Origin: Leishmania infantum JPCM5
Lineage: Eukaryota > Euglenozoa > Kinetoplastea > Trypanosomatida > Trypanosomatidae
Direction of reading: 5' to 3'
Length of the DNA stretch: 64,000 nucleotides
Assembly: GCF_000002875.2 (NCBI RefSeq)
Contig: NC_009409.2
Span: forward strand, 368,627-432,626
Below, one piece after another: positions 47,344-60,600 of this stretch (its first letter is position 1; every line of letters starts with the position of its first letter). The notes under the pieces are model-generated. The model made no database searches and was not told the origin of the DNA. It was given only the letters and a program-made list of their open reading frames with translations. Both the position numbers and the translations under genes were made by a program.

Positions 47344-48680
47344 CGTATGAGGGGATTCCGTCCACGCAAGAAAACGAAAGGGATGAGTCCAGGGAAAGGG
47401 AGAGAGCACGAGCACGGAAGGAACGATGACGAGCGCGTGGCAAAGAGAAGAGATGCGCCCGGGGAAGGGGGAAGGGGGGAGAGGGGAGAGGGGACGGCGA
47501 GGAAAGGAGCTGGCAACGATTTTCCGCCAAGCTACCTCAGTCGTCCTGTCGTCGTCGTCGTACTTCCACACAAGGCGCTGAGCACGTTAGAGGCGGATGA
47601 GTGCGTCCGTTCGGGAGGGAGGAAAAGAATATGTTATGTGCTCTTGAGGGTCACCTATGTGCACCCCACACCCCCACGACTGCCGCTGTGTTCGAGTGTG
47701 CACGGTGGGCGCCCAGAAGGGCAGCGGGAGACAGAGGGAGAGGGGAGTGAGGGGGTATCACAGAAGACGCAGCCACAGTGGTTAGTGAGGAGAAGAGGGG
47801 GTGCGAGGGGTGCGGCAAGCTGTCTATGTGTGCGTCTGTGCGTACCTTTATGTGTGTGTGTGTGTGTTCAGGACCTGCTGGGTGATGAGGCAATTTGTCG
47901 AGGTCCCACGCGTGTAATGAGAGAGACATGCGCACACGCGCACACACAGGAAAAACGATACGACGACGTGGCCAAAGAGGAGGAGACAAGAGAAGGACAC
48001 GAAGGCGTGTGCAGGGATGCGTGCGTGTTGCATGTGCTTGGCAAGGAATGGAAAGCGACGAGTGCGTTGTTGTCCTCTGCGGCGGGCGAGAAGAGGGGGG
48101 AGAGGAGACACGACTGGCGTTGCGCGGAGGAGCACCCAAGGGAGTGGGAACGAGGAAACTCTGGGTGACGGAGTGGGCTGATGGTTGGCAGCACCAGCTG
48201 CACAGGTACGGTGGCGCACCTATCCCCAGCCTTTGGACACGCTCGTGCCTCTTCCACCCCCATTCACGCTCACCTTTTTGGGCACAGTCGATGCGGCCGC
48301 ACATGGGTCGTCGGTCGCTGCCCCTACGCGGGCGTGGGTGTCAACGTTTCACGCTCGCTGTCGCTCGTTGCGGACCTGTTGCTGCTCTTTGTTTGCCTCT
48401 TTGGTCTTTCTATGGGGTTGGCGCTGAGCGTACCCTGCCGTTGCCCCCTCAGGGCGGGGCGGGGCGGGGGGACGGTGAATGAACGGGGAAGGAAGGAATA
48501 GCACACACACTTTGGAAACACAGCGGGAGGTAACGCAAAAATACACACATGCATATATATCGACACGCACATGCGAAGAGGGGGCATACCGAAGGGGTGG
48601 GGGAGAGACAGGCAGGAGGGGGGGGGGGCACAGCCCACGTCCCAGCAACAAAACTTCTCATCTCACTGCCTCGCACGGCG
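47344..48680. other. Spacer upstream of the DnaJ gene
   Basis: About 1.3 kb. The + strand is purine-rich near 47392-47506, so the - strand leader of the DnaJ gene is CT-rich. GT sequence occurs near 47851-47868, and there are G-rich runs near 48457-48475 and 48600-48630. No gene is recognised. Confidence 0.65.
47446..47509 (-). promoter_or_regulatory. Polypyrimidine tract in the DnaJ leader with no AG before the ATG
   Basis: On the - strand this is the strongest pyrimidine tract near the gene. The nearest upstream AG is at 47511-47510 and is preceded by mixed, not pyrimidine-rich, sequence. No AG occurs from 47509 down to the ATG at 47343; the first AG 3' of the tract spans codons 2 and 3. 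Confidence 0.5.
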
Positions 48681-51600
48681 TCAATGTGTGCGCGTACGTG
48701 TCTGTGAAGAAGGTGCAGAGTATGCGGGCAGAGACGGCAGCTGCTGCTGGCGCTCACAGACGCACGCCACCAGCACCGACGCCACATCAGACGCCGGGTG
48801 CGCAAACCACGGTTCGACGCACTCGCAGAAGGCGCGGTACGCGTCGGGTGCGGAAGCCTTCGTGGCGAAAGGCGACTGATCGTGCGCCACCGCTGGTACC
48901 GTGTGCAACGCCGGCGCAGTCATGCCCCCTGCGACGCAAAGTACCATGGTTGTCAGCCCAGGGTCAGAGGGCACCGCCGCCCCATCATCGAGGGTCTCTT
49001 CAGCGCCGCATACGGCGGCAGCCACCTCCACTGCGGAGTAGGCGTGCAGCTGCGACAAGAAGCGGCCGGCAAGCGGGGTCGCGAGCTCGACGGGCAGCTG
49101 CACTCGCCTCCACGCGCTGTGCACCGGCACATCCTCGACGGCGCCGCTGCGGCCGTGTTGGAGGACACCCGGCACGGGTGTCCAAATCCACAGAAGTTGC
49201 GCTGGCGGCACCAGGACTGTGGGACAAGATGGTGTTATGGTAGCCCCTCCAAAGACGAAGTAGCTGCGGGGCTGCCGCGCGCCGCCGGTGCCGGGAACTG
49301 GGGTCACACAATGGCCGTAGCGCGCCACGGGCCACTCGCCTTGCACGTCACCGGTGTTGGGCTCGTACTGCGCAGACCATGTCCCCTGCACAGTGTCGTA
49401 GATGTGCACAGCCGACGTCGCAACAGGCGCGTCATCGTCTGTCCCGGTAGGTGCCATCAACCCTCCAAACACAGCCACATATCGATCTCCGCAGGTCACC
49501 GCCACGTGGCAAGCCAGTCGGGGCGGCGCGGCAAGCAAGCGCCTTGTCGCCTCTGCCGCGTCCGTGGAGTCTTCTGCCTGCGAGGATGGCCAGGGTGCAT
49601 CCACCGGCGGAGCTGGAAAGCCGTCGTTCAGGCACTGAACGGACTGCACCACCTCACACCAGCGCAGGGAGGCCGAGGTCGGTACGTTGCCTGCTTTGCA
49701 CGGCGCGCTGGATACAGAGGTGCTCGCGCAACGTAATGCGCACTCCGCCAGAGGTGTGGGAGATAGGCGGTCGCCCGTGGCATCGTTGTCGCGGCCGTGG
49801 GTGACGGCTTGACGCACTTCGCGCCGTCGGCGCTCCACAAGCCGCGCTGTGCCCACTAGCGCTGCGAGCGTTGAGCGCAGTGTTGTCGCCCCCGCTGGAG
49901 ATATCCAGCCGCCAAGCAGCCAAATCCGGCCCCCCACCAGCGTCGCGCTGTGAAACAGCCGTGAGGCAGCGTTCGTACTGGGAGAGGCAGCAGGGAGCGA
50001 GCCGGTGACGCAAGCGTGCGCCTCGCAGCGCCACCCCGGCGTCGTCGCCTGCCCATCCTGCGCAGCCGCTGCGCAACTCAGGAAGTGAGACCTGTAGAGG
50101 TCGTAGTCGAACTGGCAAGAGGCTGTGCACGAGTCAAGTCCGGGTGTGGGTGGAGGTGGTGAGGGTTGTGCGGCCACCCTCTTGGCAGGCGTCGGCACAA
50201 GGGGCTGGCGGCGCCGGCGGGCCGGATTCGTGTGATGGGCGGCAGATCGCAAGAGCGGTGGGACTGGCTCAACAGCTCCGCGGCCAGAGTTGGCTCCACC
50301 TGCACTGCCCTGCACCTTCAAGGCGTGGCAGGCTCCGTGGCGAGTGTGTTGCGCGCAGCGACGGCGCAGGCCACCGCTAACCCACGTGCACGCCGATCCG
50401 TCTGTGGCGATGTAGGACACAGAGGCGCCGCCTAAAAGACCCGCCAGCGACGCGGGCAGGCTCATGCTCTGCAGGCGAGCTCCCTCGTCCTCAGAGCACC
50501 AGTCTAGTCGGAGGCGCTGAGCATTGCGCAAGATGGCGCGGCCGGCGTGAAGGTGCGACGCCAACGAGGGTGCGTGCGAGGGGTTACATGTGGCAGCGCC
50601 ACCACTGCGCTGCAGCGGTGGTCCGTTGGAGAGAAGTGTCCACACGGGAACTCGAACTTCGCCGGTCTGTTCGTCGACAAGCCACGCCTGCACTTCGACA
50701 GACATGGAAGCGTCGCTTGTGCCGCCGCTGAGCCCGCCCCCGCTGCAACGTTGACCGGGGCACGGCACGGATGCCGTGCCGTCATGAGTACTGACCCGCC
50801 GCGCCATTCGCCTTCGCAGTGTCGTCCACAGCGTCTGAGAAAGCCGCGTGGGACCGCCCTTGTTGTTGCCGCCGGCGGACAACGCGGCAACGCGCCTTGC
50901 TGTTGACGAAGGAACGCTATCCAGCACGGCAAACGTGTCCACGCGGATCACTATGGGCGGAACGCGCAGGAGCTGATACGGCCTCCGCGACACCCACATC
51001 TGCGAAAGCTGGCGCAGCGTCACGCGTGGCTCTCCGGCGGCGATGGTGCAAACGCGCTTGTTGAGCTCACTCCCCTGTTCGTGAAGATGATAATCGGCTG
51101 CCGCTGATGCGGCAACGGCCTCCTCCGTGCGCTGGAGAACAGACAAGCTGCGACGACGCTGATCGGCTTGCACGGCCCGGGAAGCCTGCAATGCGGCCAC
51201 CTGAGCCATGCTTGGTGCCGTAAAGATCAACAGATCGAACGAAAACGTCAAAGAGGGCTGCGGCTCACCCCTCGCCCCTTCTCCTGGGGCGATAGCAGAG
51301 GTGGGCGCGTCACATCCACCGCGAGGCAGCGCAGCCTCAGCGGTCACAGGCAGCCGCACCGAGAGAGGCGCGTAAAGCCGCCACCCACTCTCCACTCTGC
51401 CCTCTGCAACGTCCCACACCACTTCCTTCGAGCTCGAGCAGCCGAGGCGAAGCTGTCCACGTCCAACCACGGTGCCCGCGACGACACCGCCGCCGCCACC
51501 GGGCAGCCGGCCCTGGGAGTCTGCCGCAGCGCTGTCGCCCTCCTCCGTCTTCTCGTCTGCCAGCACCAAAACTATCTCCACCAAGGTGGTGGTCATCGTC

Positions 51601-54600
51601 GTCTCCGTGGCATGGGCCGCAGGCACGGCGGCGGACGTGTGTGCCGCACTGCAGCCCTCCATCGCCTCCTCCAGGCTCGGTGGCTGCCAACAGAAAAAGG
51701 ATGTCGTCGGCAGCAGAGGAACGACCTCCTTCACCGACGACGGGGCGGCTGAGGCGGTGGTGACGATGCGCTGGTGGACATCGCCGCTTCTATTCTGAGG
51801 CGGCTCCGCCGCTCCGCCCGCGGATGGCGAAACGGTCACCGGCACAGGGGTCGCCACTGGTGCTGTCGGTGCTGGCGTGGGCTGCGAAGTTGCGGCGGAG
51901 GGGGAGGAGGCCGCCGGTGCAAAAGGAGCGACCGTGCCGCTCTCCCATGCCGCTTCGGTGATTAGTGGCGCGCCGCCGCACGGCACCGGTGCCAGTTGCG
52001 TGTGCCACTGCGCTACGTTGCGAGACTGGACCACAGCACCGTCCACGACTCTCTCCGTGGTGACGCGAACTCGCATCACCAGCGACAAGCGGCTCGGCCA
52101 CGCCGCTGCGGCACTTGTGCCATTTCGACGGTGTGGCCCCGCAGTGGCCGCCGTCGCCTCTGCTCCGTCCAAGCTCGTGTACGCGAGCTGCACGCGATCG
52201 AGCTGTGCGCAGCAGACGGCGTCGGCGAGAGCACGTGGCGCTGTGATGCGCGACGGCACCACCGTCGAAAGGCTCTTCGGCAACAGCAGCACAGGTCCGT
52301 GGTAGCTGTAGGCGCACTTGAAGCGCACGCGAGCGTTACCTTGGGTGCCATCCATGATCGGCGTGACAGGCGCCAGCTGCATCCACTGCGTGGGGTACAG
52401 AGCAGCCGCCTCCAGCAGCGCCTCCCGTTCCTCCGTTGTGTACACATCGCCAAGCCAGCGCGCCAGTACCTGGACGAGGTGCAAGGCGCATTCGTGGAGG
52501 AGGCCGGCGAGCTGCGTGGCACCAAGGTTGTAGACCAGCTGGGTCGTGTTCTGCGCGGTGCTGTGGCTGTTGTCGATGCTATTCCTAGCCGAGGACGAGG
52601 AAGGAGGCGCGCGAGAAAGGAGCTGCCACACAGTGAGCCCCGCAGCGGGGTCTCCGCCGACCGTCGCCGCTGTTCCTTTCTCCTCTCTGTGCGCGGCGGC
52701 GGCGGCGGCGGCCTGGCCAATCATGTCAGGCACGGCCATGCTCCACGATAGTGGGGTGAAGGTGCCGGTGTACCGATGACGCCGTGGCCGAGAGCTGCTG
52801 ATGACGGGGGCGACAGATCGTGCGCTGCATGCGCTGCCCTTCATTGTAGCACGGTCGCAAGAGGTCGGTGCGGCCTCCGTGTCCAGACGCGCACCGCGAT
52901 CCATGCGAGTCACAGTGGTGCGGGCCACACCCATCACGAGCCCACCCTTGCTGCGCAGACGACGTCGATGATGATTCCCCGTGCCATCGCTGTCCTGCGT
53001 CGGTTGCCCCTCCGCATCCGCGCCAGCCGCGCTGCTTGGCGCTCCAATCGGTAGCACAAGCTGGGCGAGGAGGGACGTGCACTGGGCAATATCGTACACC
53101 TCGTCGGCCGTGTCAGCGTCGGTTTCGACTCCGGTAGAGCACCAGGACAGCAACTCGACCCCTGATACCTCAACTCCAACAATGGTGCAACGCCAGTGCC
53201 GCAGCTCCGCCTGCGCCGCCCGCATCTTCTCCACGCCGTCCTGGGCCGCTAAAAAATCGTTCCATGCCGCGTACGCCTCCAGCTGCCGCATCCCCACCCC
53301 ACCACCGCCCGCGTCGTCGTCCTCGTCTGTGTCATCGGCCATGCATGCAAGCGAGCCGAAGACGGCCTCTGTGCGATGGGCCCAGTCTCCAGCGTGGCGG
53401 TCGGCGCGGCGGCGAGCGCACTTCGCGGAGGCCAGTACCACACCGGCAGCACAGGCACTGGTTCGCAGCACGCCGAGCACGTCCAACGCCCACGTCACCT
53501 CCATCGTTGCTGTCGGAGCCATCCGAGGCGACAGCGGCCCAGCCTCCCGCTCCTTCTCGTTGCTCTCACAGGCGGCTGAGCCCGTCATCCCAGCAGACGC
53601 CGGCGCCGGCACAAGGCGCATCGCCAACGTTGACAGCCACTGCGAGGGGGACATGCGAAGCGGAGAGTCACCGCCAGCCGCGGCCGCCGTCGTGTCTGCG
53701 CTGCTGCCGATGCCGCTCCGCTCGCCACAACTGCAGGCACTACGAAAGATGTCGGATGCGCACAAGGGGTCGGAGACGTAGTACACCGTGGTCGCCGCCT
53801 CGTCGGCGCCGGCGCCGCAACGGCGACCTCGCACAGCCACCTCAATGCGAAACTGCTCCTCCTCCATTGTCGCCACCTCGTCGCCGCTGTCACTGCCGGC
53901 ATCGTCATCAGCCTTGCCGTCGCCGGCTGCCGCGACCACTGGATCAGGTTGCACCAGCGGCAGCACCACGCGCAGCAATGCGCCTCGTACCTCCTGCAAG
54001 CGCGCCTTCTGCGTGCCGTGGTGGGCATCTGCCCTTCGCGCTGCAGCCGCACACGGCACTGCCATTGTCGAATGTGGCAACTCCAGTGCTGGCAACCACG
54101 TGGCGGTGAGCTGCGAAGAGGCGAGAGAAGGAGAAGAGCCTGTGGCGGCCTGTGGCAGGTCCTCGGCAGAGCACCGCTTCTGTAGCAGTGATGTCGCCTT
54201 GCCGGCATCCAGAACTACAATGAACGCCTCAGGGCGGCCGGCGGCCCCGCTGCCGTTCTCGGCCAATGGTGGTTGGTGAGCACGGAGAGCAGCGCCGCGG
54301 TCGCGTCGACGTCGTTCGGCGACAACGCAGCATGAGATCGTGTCTACTTGCCCCAACTCTAGTTTAGCGAATGCGGCGCCGCTGCACCGGAACGTCAGGG
54401 CCCTCATCGCAACGCCGCCACCACTTCCGACCGCACCAGGGACGACGACGTCTTTGGCTGGGCTCGTCGAGGCATGAGAGCGCACATGAAGCGCTGGCGG
54501 CGATGACGACTCGTCAGCCTTGATAGAACCTGCGGCATTGCACGCCACCGGTGCGTTGACGCCAGCATGCGGAGGCCACCGCGGCGGCTGCGTCGCGAGT

Positions 54601-57600
54601 GCGATTGGTGCAATGGGCATCTCCGCGCCGGTCGCTCGCAGCCCCCGCTGCTCCAGAAGCTGTGCAGCACACTTCGCCAGGGAGCTACTCGTATAGAGGC
54701 CCATAAGCACCTCGTAGCCGGGTCTGCAGCGACGACTGCCGACGGCAGAGGCACCCCCGCAGGTTAGCCACATGAGTGCGTCTTCGCCCGAGTCCTGCGC
54801 CTGGCGACGCCTCGCCTCAAAGCACAGCTGATCCGCTAATGTCCACGCATGCAAGGCGAGCCGCGTCGTCATGCAGGCATCCCGTGTCGGCAGGTTGCAC
54901 CGGAGCGGCGACGGCTGTGCCACCCCCCAAGCCTCTCCGCCAACAAGGAGGTGAGCGCAGGACACCGGGGTCACCTCCAGAAGCTCGACCCGCTTGATTG
55001 TCGCCCCCACCGGGCCGATTCGCGGCAGCTGCATGGCTGCTCCCGACCAGTACACTGGCGCGCCGTCCCTCGGGCGGAAACGAGCCTGCGGCGTCTGCAC
55101 ACTTTTCCCGCCATGGCCAGTGGCGGTCGAGGACGACCTCAAGTGCAGCGGCATGTCGACCGCGTGCTCCGTCTCCGGGTACGCTGTGGCCTCGAAGCAG
55201 TAGACCCATCGCAGCAACAGCTGCCGAGGCGGCGTCGCAGCACCGTCGCCGCCTGCCGTCGGTTTCAAACAGATGCAGGTAAGCCATGTGTCGCCGCGCG
55301 CGGGGTGCACCGCCCACGTCGCCGTTACGTCTGCCTCACCTCCGGGAGGGGTCACCGGGCAGATGCACGGAGTGTGCACCTCGCTTACTGTGCAGGCCTG
55401 AAGATCAACACGCACCGACAGCGGCGAAGTGACCGTCGGCACGGGCGGCTGCCATGCGCCATCGCGCCACAGCGTGCGTGCGGAGTGCAGGGGTATCACC
55501 ATCTGTCCAGCAGCTACGGTAACGCCGCTTGACGCCTGGCAGAGCTCCAGCTGCACGGTCGCCGCCGCGTCGTTTGTGGTTTGTGCGGTGTTCGTATCAC
55601 GCGACAAGCACAGCAGCGGCGCACACGTCGATGATGATGACGTTGTTGCCCTGCATCTGTGGCGCACGAGCTCCGTCGCTGTCGGAAGCGCAAAGGGCTT
55701 GGATGTGTATGTCGACGAAGCGCCAGTGCCTCGCTCGCCCCACGCAGACGTCAGCCGCACCACCCCTGCTCTGGAAAGAGCTGTATGGTTGGCGAGCACA
55801 CCGTCACGCTGCTGTCTTTGCCCCTGCCGCAACTGACGTCGAATCTGGCGTATTTCCTTTAATTGCTGGCGCAGTCGCCGTGGCAGCCTGCCACGCCTCT
55901 CGCACAGCAGCGCTGCCCGCTCACGCAGCCGCACGTACGTCTCTTCCGCGCGGTATGCTAGTGGCACATCACCAACGGCGAAACCGCTGCAGCGCTGAAC
56001 ACTGAGGGTCATGCGCGAGGTGAAGAAGACCGAGGCTGCATCGCGCATCAGGAGGTCGGCAGCGGTGATGTCCACCTGGACCCAGAGGCGGCCGAGCCAG
56101 TGGCCGTGCACGAGGCTCTCCACCTCCAGCACGACATCACGCACGCAATCAGCCGTCTGTGCTGCCGAGACGAGGCAACTGTCATTACAAGGTCGTCGTG
56201 CGCCTTCCACTTGAGCCAACAGGTCCAATGCGTACACTGCCTTGCCCACCACGTTCACCTGGTCGCCGTGCCGCGATCGCCAGCGCGCGTCCACGCCTTG
56301 CGCGTCTGCGTCCTGATGCTCAGCTTCACTCGAGGGGCTCCTCGGCGGCAACCACGCCTCTTCCACGCGCGCCGAACGCAGTGAGGCGACGGGCACGCTG
56401 ACGCAGAAGACGAGCTGCGATACAGGTGCGGCAATGCACACATCAGTGCTCCACATGTACCGCTGCGGCGGCGGCGGGACTGGTTGTATTTGGTCCAGCC
56501 GTGTCATGGGCAACGACGGCGTTGAGGTGGCGTGAATCGGTGGAGACGCGGCAGTGGGTCTGAGGGACAGCAGGCACGGCAGTAGCTGGTGCGCGGTCGA
56601 CGCTGCGTTGGCCGCGCCACCTCTCCGATCTGTGGGCGCGGCTGCAGCGCCTGTGACGTCTGTCGTCATCACCGTCACCGTCGCGGGAGGAAGCACGCGA
56701 AGATGGCGCTGCGCCGCCCCACGAGCAAGGCTGAGGTCGACCCCACACAGCTCGATACGCGTGACAGTGACGTGCGCCAGCGCTGGTGTGCGCGGCAGCA
56801 GGGGTGCAGCGGTGGCCCCTGCGGCTCGGGTGTGTCCGTCACCCCCAATGACCTCGTCCTTCTCCGCCGAAGAGCTGGCCGGTGAAGAGGAGAGCAACCA
56901 TGACGGCATGTGCTTGTCGCATCGTGCTCCGTCGTCTCCCATCGCCTTGCCGCTGTCGACTGCGAGGTCCCGCACCTTCGGCGAGTTGCACAATATTGAC
57001 GACGCTGGCGGGGGCACTGGCAGAGACTCCGTCACGCGTGCGCGCCAGCGGAGTAGCGGTGGCACCGTTGCTACACCGTCCTTCGCATCCGCGCCTGTGG
57101 CGTCCGCATACGGCGGACCACCGCCACTCCTGCCGCTAGCAGATGGTAGAAGCGATGTGAGGCCAAACTGCACCGATGGAGAAGACGCCATGGGCGTTCG
57201 GCCAGTGCCGACACACAGGTCAGACGCCTTCTCGCGGGAGTCCCTGTCACCCCGCGACTGCGGAACAACAAAGAGGGCGAACGTCAGGCAGAAGCGCGCC
57301 GCAAGCCCCAGGTCCCCGAGTAGGTGGTCGGGGTCCTCCGCAGACGGCAAGACCAAGCACAGCGGGGGCAGAGACGCACAAGATAGGAGGCGCTCCCCTG
57401 ACGCATATACCGCCGCCTCGTCGGCAACAGCAGCACCGGAAGCAGCGGGAGAACTGCTCTCCACGAAGACGCCCTCTCCGCTGTCGACCCACACGTTGAG
57501 GGAGACCGTGCCCGCCGTTGATGTTGCGGAAGCGGCAGCTGCAGGAGGCAAGCTCGCAGCCGCGCCAATCTCGGCTTCCAGTGGCACGCGCCGCGGCGAC

Positions 57601-60600
57601 GAGGATGCGATGCCGCGCCACGCCGCGCTCCACTCAACAGGCCACCTTAGCTGCACCTCCAACCGAAATCGAATCGGTGCCGAGGCGGCGTCATCGTGTC
57701 CGCCGTCCACCAGCATCTCCTGTGGCGATGCGGTCGTTCCTCGTTGCAGAGCCGCCCACATCCGCCGCTGACGCGCGCTGCACTGCACGAGCAGCTGGTC
57801 CAGTGTCAAATAGACACACCGGCGGCGCCGGGGCTGGATTGTGCGCAGCACACGTGAGAGCACTCGTGACGCCTGCTCGGTGGTGATCGTGTCCTGTCCT
57901 CTTCTTTCCCTGCCGGGCAACTCCAAGAAGCCTGCACGCCGCTGAGCGTCGGCGCAACTTTGCCCTAATGGATTCTGGTGCGCCTGCGCTGCTGCAGACA
58001 GTGCTGGGAGAAGCGTGTAAGAGCAGGAAGCACCGCCGCCGCCGCAGCACTCTCTCACAAGACGCTGCAGCGACGTCGGTGAGAAGGTCGCGCGCGGCGG
58101 GGCGGTGGCGGCAGACAAGTCCACGACCCGCCATTGGACGAGAAGCTCAGCCACCACACTCTCGCCTTCGCCGTCGTAGCCAACACCGTGAGCATCGTGA
58201 AGACGGCGGCGCACCATGAGCGGCACCCACTGGGCACTCTCTGGCGTCGCCTCATCGCCGCCGGGATCGAAGTACATGGTGTTGGTGGCCATTGCCGCTG
58301 AAGCACCCACCCGCGTCTGCACACGCAGCTGAAGTGAGCCGTCATCGCCCGCGTCGCGCCGTGGAAGAGGAAACACGGCGACGCGGCTCGAGCTACTTGC
58401 CTCACGTGAAACATCCCGGCCAGTGTCAGCGTCAGGCGCGTGCACCGACAGCTGATGCGCCTCGAAGCCCAGAAGCACATCTGCATCACTGCTGACGTTG
58501 CCCAAGAGAACTCCTGTCGCCGCAGCAGTGCCCGCAGCGTTGTCGGCAGCTGCAAGAGCTGTCCATGCTGCATTGCGATGTGTGAGCGCGGCGTCAGACG
58601 GCGGTGTGAGCGGCGCCTCCGACGCCGACGTGCAGGACTCGGAAGGCGGAGGAGATGAGGGGGAAGAGAGCGGATGGCGAGCAGCAACACTCACAGGAAA
58701 ACGTCGATGTAATGGCCCGACACGCACCAGCAGGACACGCGGCCCGGCAGCGCTGGGTTCCGTGCCGCTGGTCGTGACGGCGTCAGCCGCGCGCCTCTGC
58801 ATGTTGTGTGCGTACCGAACCGCAACGAAGCCGACGTGCTTCACCACAATCGCGGCGCGCGGCGCGGCCATCATCATCAACGAGTCCGGCGCATCGCCAC
58901 ATGCCAGAGTTGATTGCGGCGGAGCTGTCGCGGCAATGCCGCCGTGTGCCCGCTCCGCTGTTGAGGGAGATGGTGGCGGCGAGACTGCGCCGCAATTTTC
59001 GCTGGTACCGGTACCGGTGCCGCTGCCACTGCTGCTGCCGCTGTTGCTGCTCAGAGCCACGTCTTCTGCAGCGGCAGTACAGCGCGGCACCTCAGCGGCC
59101 AGAGCAGGCGCGGCGTAACTTTGGAAGAGTGGCAGCCACAGCACGCCCGAGGTACTCTTAAAGGCGTCCAGCCCCGGCAATCGAACGGCTCCCCACACGC
59201 GCTCCTTCGCCGTCACCGCCGTGTTGTCCGCTGCCCCGGCGCCCCCCGACAACGACGGAGGTGCCATCACCCACACAGAGAGGGACGGCGGTGCGTCGTC
59301 GACCCAGCCAAATCGACGTGGTGGCCACTGCAACTCCACGGTCGGAGAGCGAGATGCTCCAGCACCCGGCATGACACTGCGCGCTGCACTCTTCTCGCCA
59401 TCGCCTGCCGCCGCGGTCGCTTGCGGCGGCCGCGGCGGCGTCTTCAACGCCCAAGAAACCTGCGAGGGTGGCAGCTGATACTGCTGCTGGTTGCCGCCCA
59501 TGTTGCTCCCGGTGTCCGTCGCCTTCGCGGCCGTATTGTAGAGCGGAGACAAGGCGTACGCCACACGAGGGGCTTCGGGTGGTGGGGCGTCTCCAGGATA
59601 CATCCAGCACCTCGCCTCAGTGATCGCCGCTGACTCTTCGGGCGGGGTCTCTGTCGGCGAGCCGGCGCACGTGGTGCCGCTCACTGCAATCTGCACAGCT
59701 GCGGTGGCTCGCGCGGTGTCGATGCACGGCCCATCCGTGTGGTCAAAGCAAATCATGTCGCACACCTCGACATGCACTACTGCTGGCGTGCCAATATCTG
59801 GCCACGCCCAAGTAGAGGCCCGTACCGCAGCAGGGGACGGTCGCAACGGACGACAGACGTCTCCGCACGGCCCTGCAACGCAGGACGACGACTCGGGCAG
59901 CGGGCGTGGCATCGCGGGGGGCAACTCACCCCAGCCATCGCACAACAGCCGAGGAACGGACATGAGACGCCACGTCAGCAGGCCTCCCTCCACATGCTGT
60001 GGTACACCAGTGCTGTGCACCGGCGCCACGCGTAAGTCCGCCTTATGTGGAGTGAAGAAGCTGCGGAGAGCCGGCGGCAACGGCGCCGGCCCCATCGCAG
60101 CCCCGCTCTCCTCTTCGCCATCGCTCAGGCATGCAAACCCTGCCGCATCTGCCGTGGTCAGCTGAGAATTCAGCGCCTCCTCAAACGCTCCCTGGTCTGT
60201 CCCTGCAACCAACCCTCGCATCTCTGCAGCCTCCTCGTGCGCGGGGAAGCGCCACTCGCCCCGACCGATGAAACGAGGCGGCACATCGAAGCCGCCGCCC
60301 GCTGCGCTGCCGATACCGTTGCGGGGGTACCACCATACCTGCACCTCGATGAACGGGCTCGCCGGAAGACACAGGGTCGCCTCTGCTGGAGCCGCCGCGT
60401 TTGGTGACGGAGGAGTGTCATCCGATGGTGCAGCAGAGAGCACCATGCCGTAGACAGCAGCCGCGTCGCGCGTCTCGCGTGGGTGCACGCTTGATGGCCG
60501 GCCTCCGCAAACAGTGCTTGTCGAAGGATCTGCCAACTCGCACAACGGAACCAACAAGCACTGCGGAAGTAGGCGTGTCTCACCTTGTGCGGCAGGGTAA

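Noticed and set aside
47344..47571. Upstream extension of the DnaJ frame
   Set aside because: It would bury the signal peptide behind a CT-tract-derived Pro/Ser-rich stretch.
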